DNA from: Lentzea californiensis
GTDB taxonomy: Bacteria > Actinomycetota > Actinomycetes > Mycobacteriales > Pseudonocardiaceae
NCBI RefSeq assembly: GCF_024648825.1
Contig: NZ_JANBBE010000012.1
Location: 230,285 to 294,284, forward strand
DNA length: 64,000 bases
Direction: 5' to 3'
The notes beneath the pieces are model-generated. The model did not search any database, was not told the DNA's origin, and saw only the letters and a list, made by a program, of their open reading frames with translations. Positions 16,603-26,100 of this stretch are shown here, one piece after another. Numbering within the stretch: position 1 is the first letter of the stretch; every line of letters begins with the position of its first letter. A program made the translations under genes and the position numbers.

Positions 16603-16706
16603 CCCTCCGCCGTGCAGAGTTGCCTACCCCGGGTGGTCTTGCTGCCTGAGAGTGTGCGGGAGCTTGCCCCTTCGGCGCCTCGACCAGTTCGTCGAGGTCT
16701 CTCCCA
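16603..16706 (-). promoter_or_regulatory. Glycine riboswitch (single aptamer) upstream of gcvH-sdaA
   Basis: On the minus strand the conserved aptamer elements appear in order: GGGAGAGACC, then GGCGCCGAAGGGGCAAGC, then CTCTCAGGCA with a following AGACCAC segment. This is the glycine aptamer consensus. Only one aptamer fits between the predicted promoter and gcvH. Activation of gcvH-sdaA by glycine is expected from the family. Boundaries are approximate. Confidence 0.92.
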
Positions 16707-16758
16707 CGCGGGTTCTGGCGCTGGCGCGCCGCGGCCGGTGTTCAGTTGTCCGGGGCGA

Positions 16759-16788
16759 ACGCTATGTGCGGCCCCCGCCGAGTGTCAA
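16759..16788 (-). promoter_or_regulatory. Promoter of the riboswitch-gcvH-sdaA transcript
   Basis: TTGACA (16788-16783) and TAGCGT (16764-16759) with an 18-bp spacer, about 50 nt upstream of the aptamer. Confidence 0.65.
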
Positions 16789-16941
16789 CGCGGGACGGTC
16801 GAGCGGAACGCGAACGGAGCTCAGGTCGCTTTGTCCTAGATGAACAACCAGCGGGGTGGCAGATAGTGCAACCAGCACAGTGACATGACCTTGTGACTGG
16901 CCCACATTATGAGATGTCGGCCACCGAACGGAGGAGTCATC

Positions 16942-18054
16942 GTGCGGATCGCAGTTCCTCGCGAGATCAAGAACCACGAGTACCGCGTCGCTCTCACGCC
17001 TGCCGGTGCGCACGAACTGACCAGCCGCGGGCACGACGTCTACGTCGAGCAGGGCGCCGGTCTCGGTTCCGCGATCACCGACGAGGAGTACCTCGCCGCG
17101 GGCGCCAAGATCCTCCCGACCGCCGACGACGTGTGGGCCGAGGGTGACCTGGTTCTCAAGGTCAAGGAGCCGATCGCCGAGGAGTACCCCCGTCTCCGCG
17201 CCGGCCAGACCCTCTTCACGTACCTGCACCTCGCCGCCGACAAGCCGCTGACCGAGGCGCTGCTGGCGTCCGGCACCACGGCCATCGCCTACGAGACCGT
17301 GCAGCTGCCGAACCGCTCGCTGCCGCTGCTCGCCCCGATGTCCGAGGTCGCGGGCCGGCTGGCCCCGCAGGTCGGCGCGTTCGCGCTGATGAAGCCCTCC
17401 GGCGGCCGCGGCGTGCTGCCCGGCGGCGTCCCCGGTGTCGCCCCGGCCCGCGTGGTCGTGATCGGCGGTGGCGTGGCCGGCGTCAACGCCGCCACCATCG
17501 CCGTCGGCATGGGCGCGGACGTGCAGATCCTCGACACCAACGTCGACCGCCTGCGCCAGATCGACGCCCAGTTCCAGGGCCGGCTGCGCACGCTCGCCTC
17601 GAACTCGTTCGCCATCGAGCAGGCCGTCCGCGAGGCTGACCTGGTCATCGGCGCCGTGCTCGTCCCCGGTGCCGCGGCCCCGAAGCTCGTCTCGAACGCG
17701 CTGGTCGCGGACATGAAGCCGGGTTCGGTGCTCGTCGACATCGCCATCGACCAGGGCGGCTGCTTCGAAGACTCCCGCGCCACCACGCACGCCGAGCCGA
17801 CCTACGAGGTCCACAACTCGGTGTTCTACTGCGTCGCGAACATGCCGGGCGCCGTCCCGCGCACCTCGACCTACGCGCTGACCAACGTGACGCTGCCGTA
17901 CGCCGTCGCGCTGGCCGACAAGGGCTGGGAGACGGCGCTCAAGGACGACCGTTCGCTCGCCCTTGGCCTCAACGTCCACGCCGGACTGCTGACCAACGGC
18001 CCGGTGGCCGAGGCGACCGGCCTCGTGCACACGCCGCTGGAGACCGTGGTCTGA
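16942..18054 (+). CDS. ald: Alanine dehydrogenase
   Basis: 370 aa, standard length. NAD-dependent reductive amination of pyruvate to L-alanine and the reverse. Typical motifs: RIAVPREIKNHEYRVALTP at the N-terminus, LVLKVKEP (substrate Lys), LFTYLHLAADK (catalytic His), and the Rossmann motif VVVIGGGVAGVNAA. GTG start at 16942 preceded by GGAGGAG; an in-frame ATG at 16909 lacks a ribosome site and would extend beyond the family's N-terminus. It is divergent from gcvH-sdaA: both pathways meet at pyruvate, so the neighbourhood handles small amino acids. Confidence 0.95.
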   Translation: MRIAVPREIKNHEYRVALTPAGAHELTSRGHDVYVEQGAGLGSAITDEEYLAAGAKILPTADDVWAEGDLVLKVKEPIAEEYPRLRAGQTLFTYLHLAADKPLTEALLASGTTAIAYETVQLPNRSLPLLAPMSEVAGRLAPQVGAFALMKPSGGRGVLPGGVPGVAPARVVVIGGGVAGVNAATIAVGMGADVQILDTNVDRLRQIDAQFQGRLRTLASNSFAIEQAVREADLVIGAVLVPGAAAPKLVSNALVADMKPGSVLVDIAIDQGGCFEDSRATTHAEPTYEVHNSVFYCVANMPGAVPRTSTYALTNVTLPYAVALADKGWETALKDDRSLALGLNVHAGLLTNGPVAEATGLVHTPLETVV

Positions 18055-18075
18055 AAGCCAACCGAATGACTGAGG

Positions 18076-18106
18076 CCCCCGCACGCGTGAATCGCTGCGG
18101 GGGTTT
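18076..18106 (+). terminator. Rho-independent terminator after ald
   Basis: CCCCCGCA (18076-18083) pairs with TGCGGGGG (18096-18103), 12-nt loop, followed by TTT. Confidence 0.8.
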
Positions 18107-18126
18107 CGCCTATTCGGTGCCGGTGC

Positions 18127-18810
18127 TCACGACCGCAACGCCTCCACCTTCGTCTTGACGCCCTCGATCACGCAGTCCAGCCCGAACTCGAACTGGCGCT
18201 CGAGCGACCACAGCTCGTGCTCGTCCAGCATCGCGACGTACCGGGGGTGCTTGTCCCGGTAGAGGTCGGCGATCTTGTCCATGTCCGGCGGCGGCGAGTC
18301 CATCCCGCCGCGGCCGATGAAGTTGACCTCGGCGATCGCGTACCCGTTGACGAAGCTGCCCACCGTGGAGATCGACTGGGCGGCGGCCACGGTCGACAGC
18401 CCGGCGCGCATCATCGGCCCGAACATGGCGTCCGCGTACGCCACGGCGTTCGGGCCGATGGTGTTGAACTCCCCGATCCCGCGGATCCACCACGGGTGCT
18501 TGAGCGCGAGCTGACGCAACTCGCGCATCATCGCGCGCACCGCGGTCTCCCAGTCGGTCTCGGGATCGGGGAGGGTGAACTCGCCGTAGACCTCGTCGAG
18601 GCAGAGCTCGATCAGCGCGTCCTTCGTCGGCACGTGCCAGTACAGCGACATCGGCGCCGCGCCCAGTTCGGCCGCGAGCTTGCGCATCGAGAGCTTCTGC
18701 AGGCCGTGCGCGTCCAGCATCTCCATGGCCTTGCGGACGATCGCCTCCCGGCTCAGGCCGAGGGGCTGACCGCTGCTGGGCCTGGGCTTGCTGAACCACA
18801 CGCTCTCCAC
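18127..18810 (-). CDS. TetR/AcrR-family repressor of the adjacent exporter
   Basis: 227 aa. The N-terminal HTH (SREAIVRKAMEMLDAHG, then SMRKLAAELGAAPMSLYWHVPTKDAL) is a TetR domain, and the C-terminal part resembles the tetracycline-repressor-like ligand domains of actinomycetes. It is encoded 9 bp downstream of the DHA2 exporter in the same operon, and repeats in front of that operon (20281-20312) are candidate binding sites. It probably represses its own operon until a drug-like ligand binds; the ligand is unknown. Confidence 0.87.
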   Translation of the reverse strand: MESVWFSKPRPSSGQPLGLSREAIVRKAMEMLDAHGLQKLSMRKLAAELGAAPMSLYWHVPTKDALIELCLDEVYGEFTLPDPETDWETAVRAMMRELRQLALKHPWWIRGIGEFNTIGPNAVAYADAMFGPMMRAGLSTVAAAQSISTVGSFVNGYAIAEVNFIGRGGMDSPPPDMDKIADLYRDKHPRYVAMLDEHELWSLERQFEFGLDCVIEGVKTKVEALRS

Positions 18811-18819
18811 GAAGCGATC

Positions 18820-20268
18820 CTAAGCACGCCTGAGCAACACGCTGGCCACAACACCTCCCAGGAACACGGCGACGGCACCGATGACCAGGCTGACGCTCAT
18901 GCCGTTCGAGAACGCCTCGCGCACGACCGTGACGTCCGCACCGCTGTTCAGGGCCTCTGAAAGCGATCGCGCCGGAACGCCGTCCGGCAGCGAAGCCACG
19001 AACCGCGCCGACAGCAGCGCACCGAGAACGGCGATGCCGAACGAGGAGCCCAGTTCCGTCAGCGTGCCCGACAGCCCGGACGCGATCCCGGCGCGTTCCG
19101 GCGGGATCGAGCCCATCAGCGCGTTGACCGCGACCGGCTGGGACACACCGACACCCACGCCGATGAGGATCAGCCCGGCCAGCGTCGGCGGGTAGGTGGT
19201 GCCGATGGACAGCAGTGCCACGCCGCCCGCGACGATCGTCATGCCGAGCAGCATCGCCTGGCCCGCACCGAGCTTCATCACCAGCTGTCCCAACGTGTTG
19301 CTGGTGACGAGCAACGCGATCGCCATCGGCGCCACGCGCACGCCGGCCTCCAGCGGGCTGTAGCCGAGCACGCCCTGGAGGTGTTGCGTCAGCAGGAAGA
19401 GCGAGCCCGCCATGCCGAACGCCGCCAGCACCCCCGAGGCCACCGCGCCGGTGAAGCGGCGGTTCTTGAAGAACCCGAGATCGAGCATCGGATCGTCGGT
19501 GTGCCTCTCCCACAACGCGAATCCCGTCATGGCCACCAGGCCGATCGCGACCGGCACGCCGAACTCCGCCGAGCCGAACCCGTGCTCCGGCACCTCGATC
19601 ACCGCGTACACGATCGACACCATGCCGATGATCGACAGGATCGAGCCGAGCACGTCCGGCTTGCGCACGGTCGGGTCCTTGGACTCCGGCACCAGCATCG
19701 CGACGGCCGCGATCGCGAGGACCGCCACCGGCACGTTGATCAGGAACACCGAGCCCCACCAGAAGTGCTTGATCAGCGCGCCACCGATCACCGGCCCCGC
19801 CGCGAAGCCGAGGCTCGTGACCGCGGCCCAGATGCCGATGGCCTTGGGGCGTTCCTCGTCGTCGAACAACTGCATGAGTACGGCCAGCGTGCCCGGCATC
19901 AGCACCGCGGCGCCGATGCCCATGAACCCGCGGGCCGCGATCAGCGTCTCGGACGAGCTCGCGTACGCCGCGACCGCGCTGCCCGTGCCGAACAGCACCA
20001 GGCCTGCCAGCAGCGCGCGCTTGCGGCCGAACCTGTCACTGAGCGAACCGGTCGTGAGCAGCAGGCCCGCCAGCGCCAGCGAGTAGGCGTTGATCATCCA
20101 CTGGATGTCTGCGGTGCTCGCGTCCAAGCCCGTGGAGATCGACGGGATCGCCACGTTCAGCACGGTGTTGTCCAGCACCACGACCATCACGGACAGGCAC
20201 AGCACGCCGAGCACGGCCCAGCGTTGAGGGTGCGGGTGCACCACGGCCTTCTCGGTCGTCGAAGTCAT
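18820..20268 (-). CDS. MFS drug efflux transporter, DHA2 (EmrB/QacA) family
   Basis: 482 aa, 14 predicted helices. The N-terminus WAVLGVLCLSVMVVVLDNTVLNVAIPSI carries the DHA2 motif D1 (LDNTVLNVA), and loop 2-3 has GSLSDRFGRKRALL (motif A). Proton-driven export of hydrophobic cations or antibiotics is expected. First gene of a two-gene operon with a TetR repressor. The ATG at 20268 follows GGGGGAGAAG. Confidence 0.9.
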   Translation of the reverse strand: MTSTTEKAVVHPHPQRWAVLGVLCLSVMVVVLDNTVLNVAIPSISTGLDASTADIQWMINAYSLALAGLLLTTGSLSDRFGRKRALLAGLVLFGTGSAVAAYASSSETLIAARGFMGIGAAVLMPGTLAVLMQLFDDEERPKAIGIWAAVTSLGFAAGPVIGGALIKHFWWGSVFLINVPVAVLAIAAVAMLVPESKDPTVRKPDVLGSILSIIGMVSIVYAVIEVPEHGFGSAEFGVPVAIGLVAMTGFALWERHTDDPMLDLGFFKNRRFTGAVASGVLAAFGMAGSLFLLTQHLQGVLGYSPLEAGVRVAPMAIALLVTSNTLGQLVMKLGAGQAMLLGMTIVAGGVALLSIGTTYPPTLAGLILIGVGVGVSQPVAVNALMGSIPPERAGIASGLSGTLTELGSSFGIAVLGALLSARFVASLPDGVPARSLSEALNSGADVTVVREAFSNGMSVSLVIGAVAVFLGGVVASVLLRRA

Positions 20269-20280
20269 CTCTTCTCCCCC

Positions 20281-20312
20281 TTACGGTGTACGAGGAACTT
20301 ACAGCGTACGAG
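20281..20312 (-). promoter_or_regulatory. Direct-repeat operator and promoter of the DHA2-TetR operon
   Basis: Two near-identical 14-mers, TTACGGTGTACGAG (20281-20294) and TTACAGCGTACGAG (20299-20312), lie 18 bp apart, 12 bp upstream of the exporter start. On the minus strand a TTGTGC -35 (about 20326) with a 17-bp spacer to TGTAAG overlaps the distal repeat. Binding by the TetR protein would block this promoter (inference). Confidence 0.6.
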
Positions 20313-20620
20313 ACCGTCGAGCACAAGAGATTTCGCTGCGAGAAGTAAGGAGGAGGAAGAAAGAGGAGAAAAAATAAGGGGCGGCCGCGCTCAACCAGCC
20401 TGGGGGTCACTGGGAGCGGGGCCGCCGTGTCCAAATATAGCGGGCCTTGGCACGCGGCGCCCAGCACCCCCACCGAAACGCGACCCGAAAGTTTCCCCGA
20501 GTGGACCACTGCCCATGTCCTGCCCGTCCGGCAAACGAGTGAATTAGCGGGATCACGGTGCGGCGAGCAGGGGGTTCGGCCGATGAAGACGGAGTCGGGT
20601 GTCCCTCGAAGGGAGATTCC
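20313..20620. other. Gene-free region between DHA2 operon and small-protein pair
   Basis: No coding region seen. 20340-20378 is an almost pure purine tract on the + strand, unusual for this genome, followed by a loose GGCGGCC/GGCCGCC inverted repeat (about 20382-20432). The end holds GAAGGGAG, the ribosome site of the next gene. Confidence 0.5.
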
Positions 20621-20803
20621 ATGGCTGAACCACAGGGATGGATCCACTGCCACGACCCGTTCGGGCGCGACAGATCGATGACCGTTCTGGTGGAGAACGA
20701 CCGAGTCCTGCTGGTCACGCCGCCAGGTGAGACCGCTGTGATGTCCGCCACTCAGACGCGTCGGCTGGGCTCTTTGCTCGACCAGGCCACGGCGAAGATG
20801 TGA
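20621..20803 (+). CDS. Small conserved hypothetical protein
   Basis: 60 aa from an ATG 7 nt after GAAGGGAG. It reads as a short beta-rich protein (WIHCHDPFGRDRSMTVLVENDRVLLVTPPGE) with a helical C-terminus. I do not recognise a named family. The stop overlaps the next start (TGATG), so the two small proteins are translated as a pair. Confidence 0.6.
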   Translation: MAEPQGWIHCHDPFGRDRSMTVLVENDRVLLVTPPGETAVMSATQTRRLGSLLDQATAKM

Positions 20804-21240
20804 TGGACGAGACCCTGCGCGAGGCGGTGCTGCAACGCTTGGCACTGCTGGAGAAAGTCGCGGAGCACGGAGAGGCTGAAGCGCTGGTTCCGTTGGCCCG
20901 CGCGGAGATCCACCGCCTCGCGGACGGCTGGCGGCTGTTGCTGACGGTGCACCAGCCCGACGAGGACGGCCGCTGCAAGGCCTGTCCCGGCTGGCTGCGC
21001 CGCCGCCGATGGCCGTGCCAGATCTGGAACATGGCGCACCAGCACCTGATCGGCGAGGGTCTGCCCCACCGCGAGCGGCGGCGGCCGTTGCGCAACCCTT
21101 TCACTCGATCAGGTGTTATTGAACTGCCGGCGGAGACACCGGCCGAGATGACCACCGAACTGCCGGTCATGGCGGCCGAACAGTCGGTGGTGCACCGCGC
21201 GGCCGTCGTGTCTCGTCCCAAGCACGCCTTGCCGGACTGA
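20803..21240 (+). CDS. Conserved hypothetical protein with Cys-containing Trp/Arg-rich motif
   Basis: 145 aa; ATG overlaps the stop of the preceding small gene (a GTG three bases earlier is possible). The N-terminal half is helical; the middle has CKACPGWLRRRRWPCQIWNMAHQ, whose three cysteines could bind zinc, and the C-terminus is low complexity. I do not recognise the family; its tight coupling to the 60-aa gene suggests a two-protein unit of unknown role. Confidence 0.6.
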   Translation: MDETLREAVLQRLALLEKVAEHGEAEALVPLARAEIHRLADGWRLLLTVHQPDEDGRCKACPGWLRRRRWPCQIWNMAHQHLIGEGLPHRERRRPLRNPFTRSGVIELPAETPAEMTTELPVMAAEQSVVHRAAVVSRPKHALPD

Positions 21241-21262
21241 CGTTTCAGGCAGGATGGGCCGC

Positions 21263-22216
21263 ATGCATGACGGCAGCGGCCTCATCGCGGTCCAGAACCT
21301 GACCAAGCAGTTCGGTTCGGTGACCGCGGTGCAGAACCTGAGCTTCACCGTGTCACCCGGCAGCGTGACGGGCTTCCTCGGCCCGAACGGCGCCGGGAAG
21401 ACGACGACCCTGCGCATGTTGCTGGGACTGGTGAAGCCGACGAGCGGTACGGCGACGATCAACGGACGGCCGTTCCACCAACTCGGCCGGCCAGGCCGCG
21501 TGGTGGGCGCGGTGCTGGAGGCACAGGGGTTCCACCCGAACAGGACGGCGCGCAACCACCTGCGCGTGTACGCGTCGGCGATCGGTGTGCCGGACGCTCA
21601 GGCGGACCAGGTCCTCGGCCTGGTCGGCCTGAGCACGGCCGCCGGCCGGAACGTCGGCGGGTTCTCGCTGGGCATGAAGCAGCGGATGGCCGTCGCCACC
21701 GCGTTGCTCGGCGATCCGCAGGTGCTGGTCCTCGACGAACCGGCGAACGGGCTGGACCCCGAAGGCATCGCGTGGCTGCGGAACTTCCTGCAGTCGTTCG
21801 CGCGCATGGGCCGCACCGTGCTGATCTCGAGCCACCTGCTGGCCGAGGTCGAGCAGACCGTCGACCAGGTCGTGATCGTCTCGCGCGGACAGACGATGTA
21901 CTACGGGCCGCTGGAACACCTTCGCCAGCAACAACAACGCCGCGTCTTCGTGCAGCCGTCGGACGTCGGTGCCCTCGCGACGGCGTTGCGGGAGGCCGGG
22001 GTCCAGGCGCTCGAACAGCTGCCGGACGGTCGTCTCGCCGTGTCCGGAGTGGACGCCAAGCAGGTCGCGGACACCGCGTTGCGCGCGGGCGTGTCGGTCT
22101 ACGGCATCCAGGAGGAGCAGGCCGACCTGGAACAGATCTTCTTCCGGCTCACCAGCGGCCAGTTCGTCGGGCACGCGCCGGCTCCGTACCAGCAGCAGCA
22201 GGGTGGTTGGGCCTGA
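21263..22216 (+). CDS. ABC transporter ATP-binding protein (ABC-2 type export system)
   Basis: 317 aa. Walker A GPNGAGKTTT, signature FSLGMKQRMA, Walker B VLVLDEPANGLDPEG and H-loop ISSHLLAEVEQT are intact, in the layout of daunorubicin/bacitracin-type exporters (DrrA/BcrA). The C-terminal 100 residues form the accessory domain of that class and end in a Gln-rich tail. I prefer the ATG at 21263 because CAGGAT stands 7 nt upstream as a -10; another ATG at 21254 is in frame. The stop overlaps the permease start (TGATG). Substrate unknown; lipid, peptide or drug export are all possible. Confidence 0.88.
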   Translation: MHDGSGLIAVQNLTKQFGSVTAVQNLSFTVSPGSVTGFLGPNGAGKTTTLRMLLGLVKPTSGTATINGRPFHQLGRPGRVVGAVLEAQGFHPNRTARNHLRVYASAIGVPDAQADQVLGLVGLSTAAGRNVGGFSLGMKQRMAVATALLGDPQVLVLDEPANGLDPEGIAWLRNFLQSFARMGRTVLISSHLLAEVEQTVDQVVIVSRGQTMYYGPLEHLRQQQQRRVFVQPSDVGALATALREAGVQALEQLPDGRLAVSGVDAKQVADTALRAGVSVYGIQEEQADLEQIFFRLTSGQFVGHAPAPYQQQQGGWA

Positions 22217-23091
22217 TGGGCGACCTCGTACAGGCGGAGCTCCGCAAGACCACGACGACCACGCTGTGGTGGGCGCTGCTCATCCCGACCGTGCTGATCG
22301 CGCTGGGCGGCGGTCTGCTGTCCGGCCTGACCGGCCGGACGTTCGTCGAGTTCTTCTCGTCGTCCGAGGCGGAGCAGCTCTCCGACGCGCTCGGGGTGAC
22401 GCCGGACCAGTGGAAGTTCTCCCTGCTCGGCATCGGGCGGACGATCAACCTCGCCACGATGTTCCCGTTGATCTTCGGTGCGCTGGCGATCGCCGGTGAG
22501 GTGGGCACGCGCACCATCACGACGACGTTCCTCACCGCACCGTCGCGGGTGCACGCCATGGCCGCCAAGATGATGGTCTACGCGCTCTGGGGTGCGATCT
22601 ACGGCCTCGCGATCATCGGGTTCACCGCGCTCGGCATCGTCCTCACCAGCACCTCCGGCCAGATGCCCGACGCGGGTGGCTGGGCGATGCTGGCCCTGGT
22701 CTGCGTGCTGTCCTCGATCCTCATGACCCTGTTCGGCGTCGGCCTCGGCGCGCTGCTCCCGAACTCCGCCGGCGTGGTCGTGCTGCTGATCATGTACTTC
22801 CTGGTGATCGAGAACGCGCTGCAGTTGGGGCTCCGGCTCTCGGGCGTGCCGGAGACGGCCGTCGGCTTCCTGCCGAACGGGTCGGTGGACGGGCTGACCG
22901 GTTCGGTCGCCGTCGACCTCTTCCTGGCCGACGCGGGGGTCGTGCCGGAGGAGGGCGTCTACTGGCTGCGGGTCTTCGCGGGAGCGGGTGGCGCGCAGGC
23001 GTGGTGGCTGTCCGGGCTGATCTTCCTCGCCTGGGTCGCCGCCGCGTTCGGTGGCGGCTGGGCCCGGATGACCCAGAAGGACATCACCTGA
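22216..23091 (+). CDS. ABC-2 type transporter permease
   Basis: 291 aa with six predicted helices, starting MGDLVQAELRKTTTTTLWWAL, a typical amphipathic N-terminus before helix 1 of ABC-2 permeases. A long extracytoplasmic segment follows helix 1 (about residues 35-75). Translated from a TGATG overlap with the ATP-binding gene, so the pair makes one exporter. Confidence 0.87.
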   Translation: MGDLVQAELRKTTTTTLWWALLIPTVLIALGGGLLSGLTGRTFVEFFSSSEAEQLSDALGVTPDQWKFSLLGIGRTINLATMFPLIFGALAIAGEVGTRTITTTFLTAPSRVHAMAAKMMVYALWGAIYGLAIIGFTALGIVLTSTSGQMPDAGGWAMLALVCVLSSILMTLFGVGLGALLPNSAGVVVLLIMYFLVIENALQLGLRLSGVPETAVGFLPNGSVDGLTGSVAVDLFLADAGVVPEEGVYWLRVFAGAGGAQAWWLSGLIFLAWVAAAFGGGWARMTQKDIT

Positions 23092-23147
23092 CCTGCGGTT
23101 CCTGACGTCACACTTTTGTGTCGGACCCCGAACGTACTGTGGGTCCC

Positions 23148-26100
23148 GTGACGAAGGGCTGGATCCGCCGACTGACCGCAGCGTGCTGGCAGCACCCCCG
23201 CCTGGTGGTGCTGTCGGTCCTCGCCGCGGTCGTCGGCGTGGGTCTTCAGGCGGCGGGGCCGTTGCTGCTCAAGACGGCGATCGACGACTCGACGGGTGGC
23301 CGCACCGACCGGCTGTGGCCGCTGATGGTGGCGTTGATCGTGCTCGAGGTGCTGACGTTCGGGTCGGCGTTCCTGCGCCGCTACCTGGGCGGGCGGCTGG
23401 CGCTGGGCGTGCAGCACGACCTGCGGCTCGGCGTGTTCTCGGCGGTGCAACGGCTCGACGGCGCGAAGCAGGACGAGCTGCGGACCGGGCAGATCGTGTC
23501 GCGCTCGATCACCGACCTGCAGCTGGTGCAGTCGCTGCTGATGATGGCGCCGCTGGCCGTGGGCACGGTGGTGTTCGCACTGGCCGCGCTGGCGGCGATG
23601 ATCTACCTGTCGATCCCGCTGACGATCATCGCGGTGATCGTGCTGCCGCTGGTGGCGTGGCTGGCCGGGCGCACCCGGCTGACGCTGTTCCCCGCCACGT
23701 GGTCGGCGCAGCAGCGGGCCGCGGATCTCGCGCAGCACGTCGAGGAGACCGTCACCGGTGTCCGCGTCGTGAAGGGCTTCGGCCAGGAGGCGCGGGAGGT
23801 CGCCCGGCTGGAGAAGCACGCCAAGTTCCTGTTCGCGGAACGGATGCGCGCCGCCCGGCTGTCGTCGAAGCCGCTCGCGACCGTGACGGCGCTGCCGTTG
23901 CTCGGCCAGGTCGCGGTGCTGGGCCTGGGCGGCTGGCTGGCGTTGCACGGCCAGGTCACGCTGGGCACGTTCCTCGCCTTCACGACGTACGTGGCGAACC
24001 TCGTCGGCCCGACGCGGCTGCTGTCGAGCCTGATGGTGTCCGCCCAGCTGGCGAGGGCCGGCGTGGAGCGGGTCTACGAACTGATCGACTCGCAGCCGGA
24101 CGTGACGGACGGTCCCGGCGAGGTGCCTTCGGGTCCGCTGGGCGTCTCGTTCTCCGGCGTCTCCTTCGGTTACGCCCGCAGTGAGCCCGTCCTGAAGGAC
24201 TTCTCGATCTCGGTCGAGCCGGGCGAGACGCTGGCCCTGGTGGGCACCGCGGGCTCGGGCAAGTCGACGGTGTCGTTGCTGCTGCCGCGCTTCTACGACG
24301 TGCACAGCGGCTCGGTCCGGGTCGGCGGCGCGGACGTGCGCACGCTGAAGCTGGAGTCGTTGCGCGGCGCGGTGGGCGTGGTGTTCGAGGAGGCGTTCCT
24401 CTTCTCCGACACGGTGTTCTCGAACATCGCGTACGGCAGCCCCGACGCCTCGCGCGAGGAGGTCGAGCGCGCCGCGAAGGCCGCCGAGGCCCACGACTTC
24501 ATCGAGGCCCTGCCGCTCGGCTACGACACGGTGGTCGGCGAACGCGGCCTCACCCTGTCCGGTGGCCAGCGCCAGCGCGTTGCCCTGGCCCGCGCCCTGC
24601 TCTCCGACCCGCGCATCCTCGTGCTGGACGACGCGACGTCCGCGGTGGACAACGCGACGGAGGCGGCGATCCACGCGACGCTCGCCTCGGTCACGGCCGA
24701 CCGCACCACCCTTCTGGTGGCACACCGGCGTTCGACGCTCTCCCTCGCCGACCGGATCGCCGTCCTGGACGCGGGCCGCGTGATCGACATAGGCACGCAC
24801 GCCGAGCTGACCGAGCGTTGCGCCCTCTACCGCGACCTGCTGGCGGGGCCGGGCGAGGCGATCGAGTCCGCCGCGCCGGCCACGACCGGCGACCTGTGGC
24901 CGAAGCTGTCGCAGGAGGCCCTCGACGAGCGCCTGATCGCCGAGGCGAAGACCTCGACGCCCGCCGCGTCCGGCCGGCGTGGCGGCAGCGGAGGAGGTGG
25001 CGCGGGCGGCGGCATGGCGGCGCTGGCCGGCGGCCCACCCACTCCCGAGCTGCTGGCCCAGGTCCGTTCGCTGCCCCCGGCCATCGAGGTCCCGGTCCTG
25101 CACGGCGAAGACCCGCGCGCCCCCGACCCCGCCTTCCGCCTCGCCCGCCTCCTGCGCCCGGTCCGCTGGGCCCTGGGCGGCGTGGCGGCGCTGGTGGTGC
25201 TGGACGCACTGGTCGGCATGGGCATGCCCTCGCTCGTGCGCCTCGGCATCGACGGCGGAGTGGTGGGCGGCGCCGAGTCGGCGCTGTGGCAGGCCGTGGT
25301 CCTGGGCGTCGGCCTGGTCGCGGTCGGCTGGCTGACCACGGCGGGCAGCACGGTCTTCGCCGCCCGCCTGGGCGAACGCCTGCTCTACCTGCTCCGCGTC
25401 CGCAGCTACGCCCACCTGCAACGCCTCGGCCTCGACTACTACGAACGCGAGATGGCCGGCCGCATCATGACGCGGATGACGACGGACGTCGACGCCCTCT
25501 CGACGTTCCTGCAGACCGGCCTCGTCACCGCCGTGATCAGCCTGGTCACCGTCGTGGGCATCACCGCGGCCCTGGTGGTCACCGACACCTCACTGGCCCT
25601 GATCGCCCTCTCGGTGCTCCCGCTCCTGGCCGCCGCCACGGTGCTCTTCCAACGCCTCTCCTCCACCGCCTACGCGGAAGCGCGCGAACGAGTGAGCGCG
25701 GTCAACGCCGACCTGCAGGAGAACGTCTCGGGCCTCCGCGTCTCCCAGGCCTACACGAGGGAACGCCGTTCAGCCGAAGCCTTCGCCGAACGCAGTGACG
25801 CCTACCGCCGCACCCGCCTGCGGGCCCAGCGCTACATCGCCACCTACTTCCCGTTCGTGGCGATGCTCTCGGGCGTTGCCCAGGCAGTGGTCCTGGCCGT
25901 AGGTGCCCACCGAGTAGCTGCGGGCACCATGACCCCGGGCGTCCTACTCGCCTTCCTCCTGTACCTGGGCCTGTTCTTCAGCCCGATCCAGCAACTCTCC
26001 GGCGTCTTCGACGGCTACCAGCAGGCCAGGGTCGGCCTCCGCAGGATCGGCGACCTGCTCCGCACCCCGAGCACGGTCGAACCACCGTCGGTCCCGGTCG

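Noticed and set aside
22959..25421. An 820-aa minus-strand frame
   Set aside because: Shadow of the fused ABC exporter caused by high GC at third positions.
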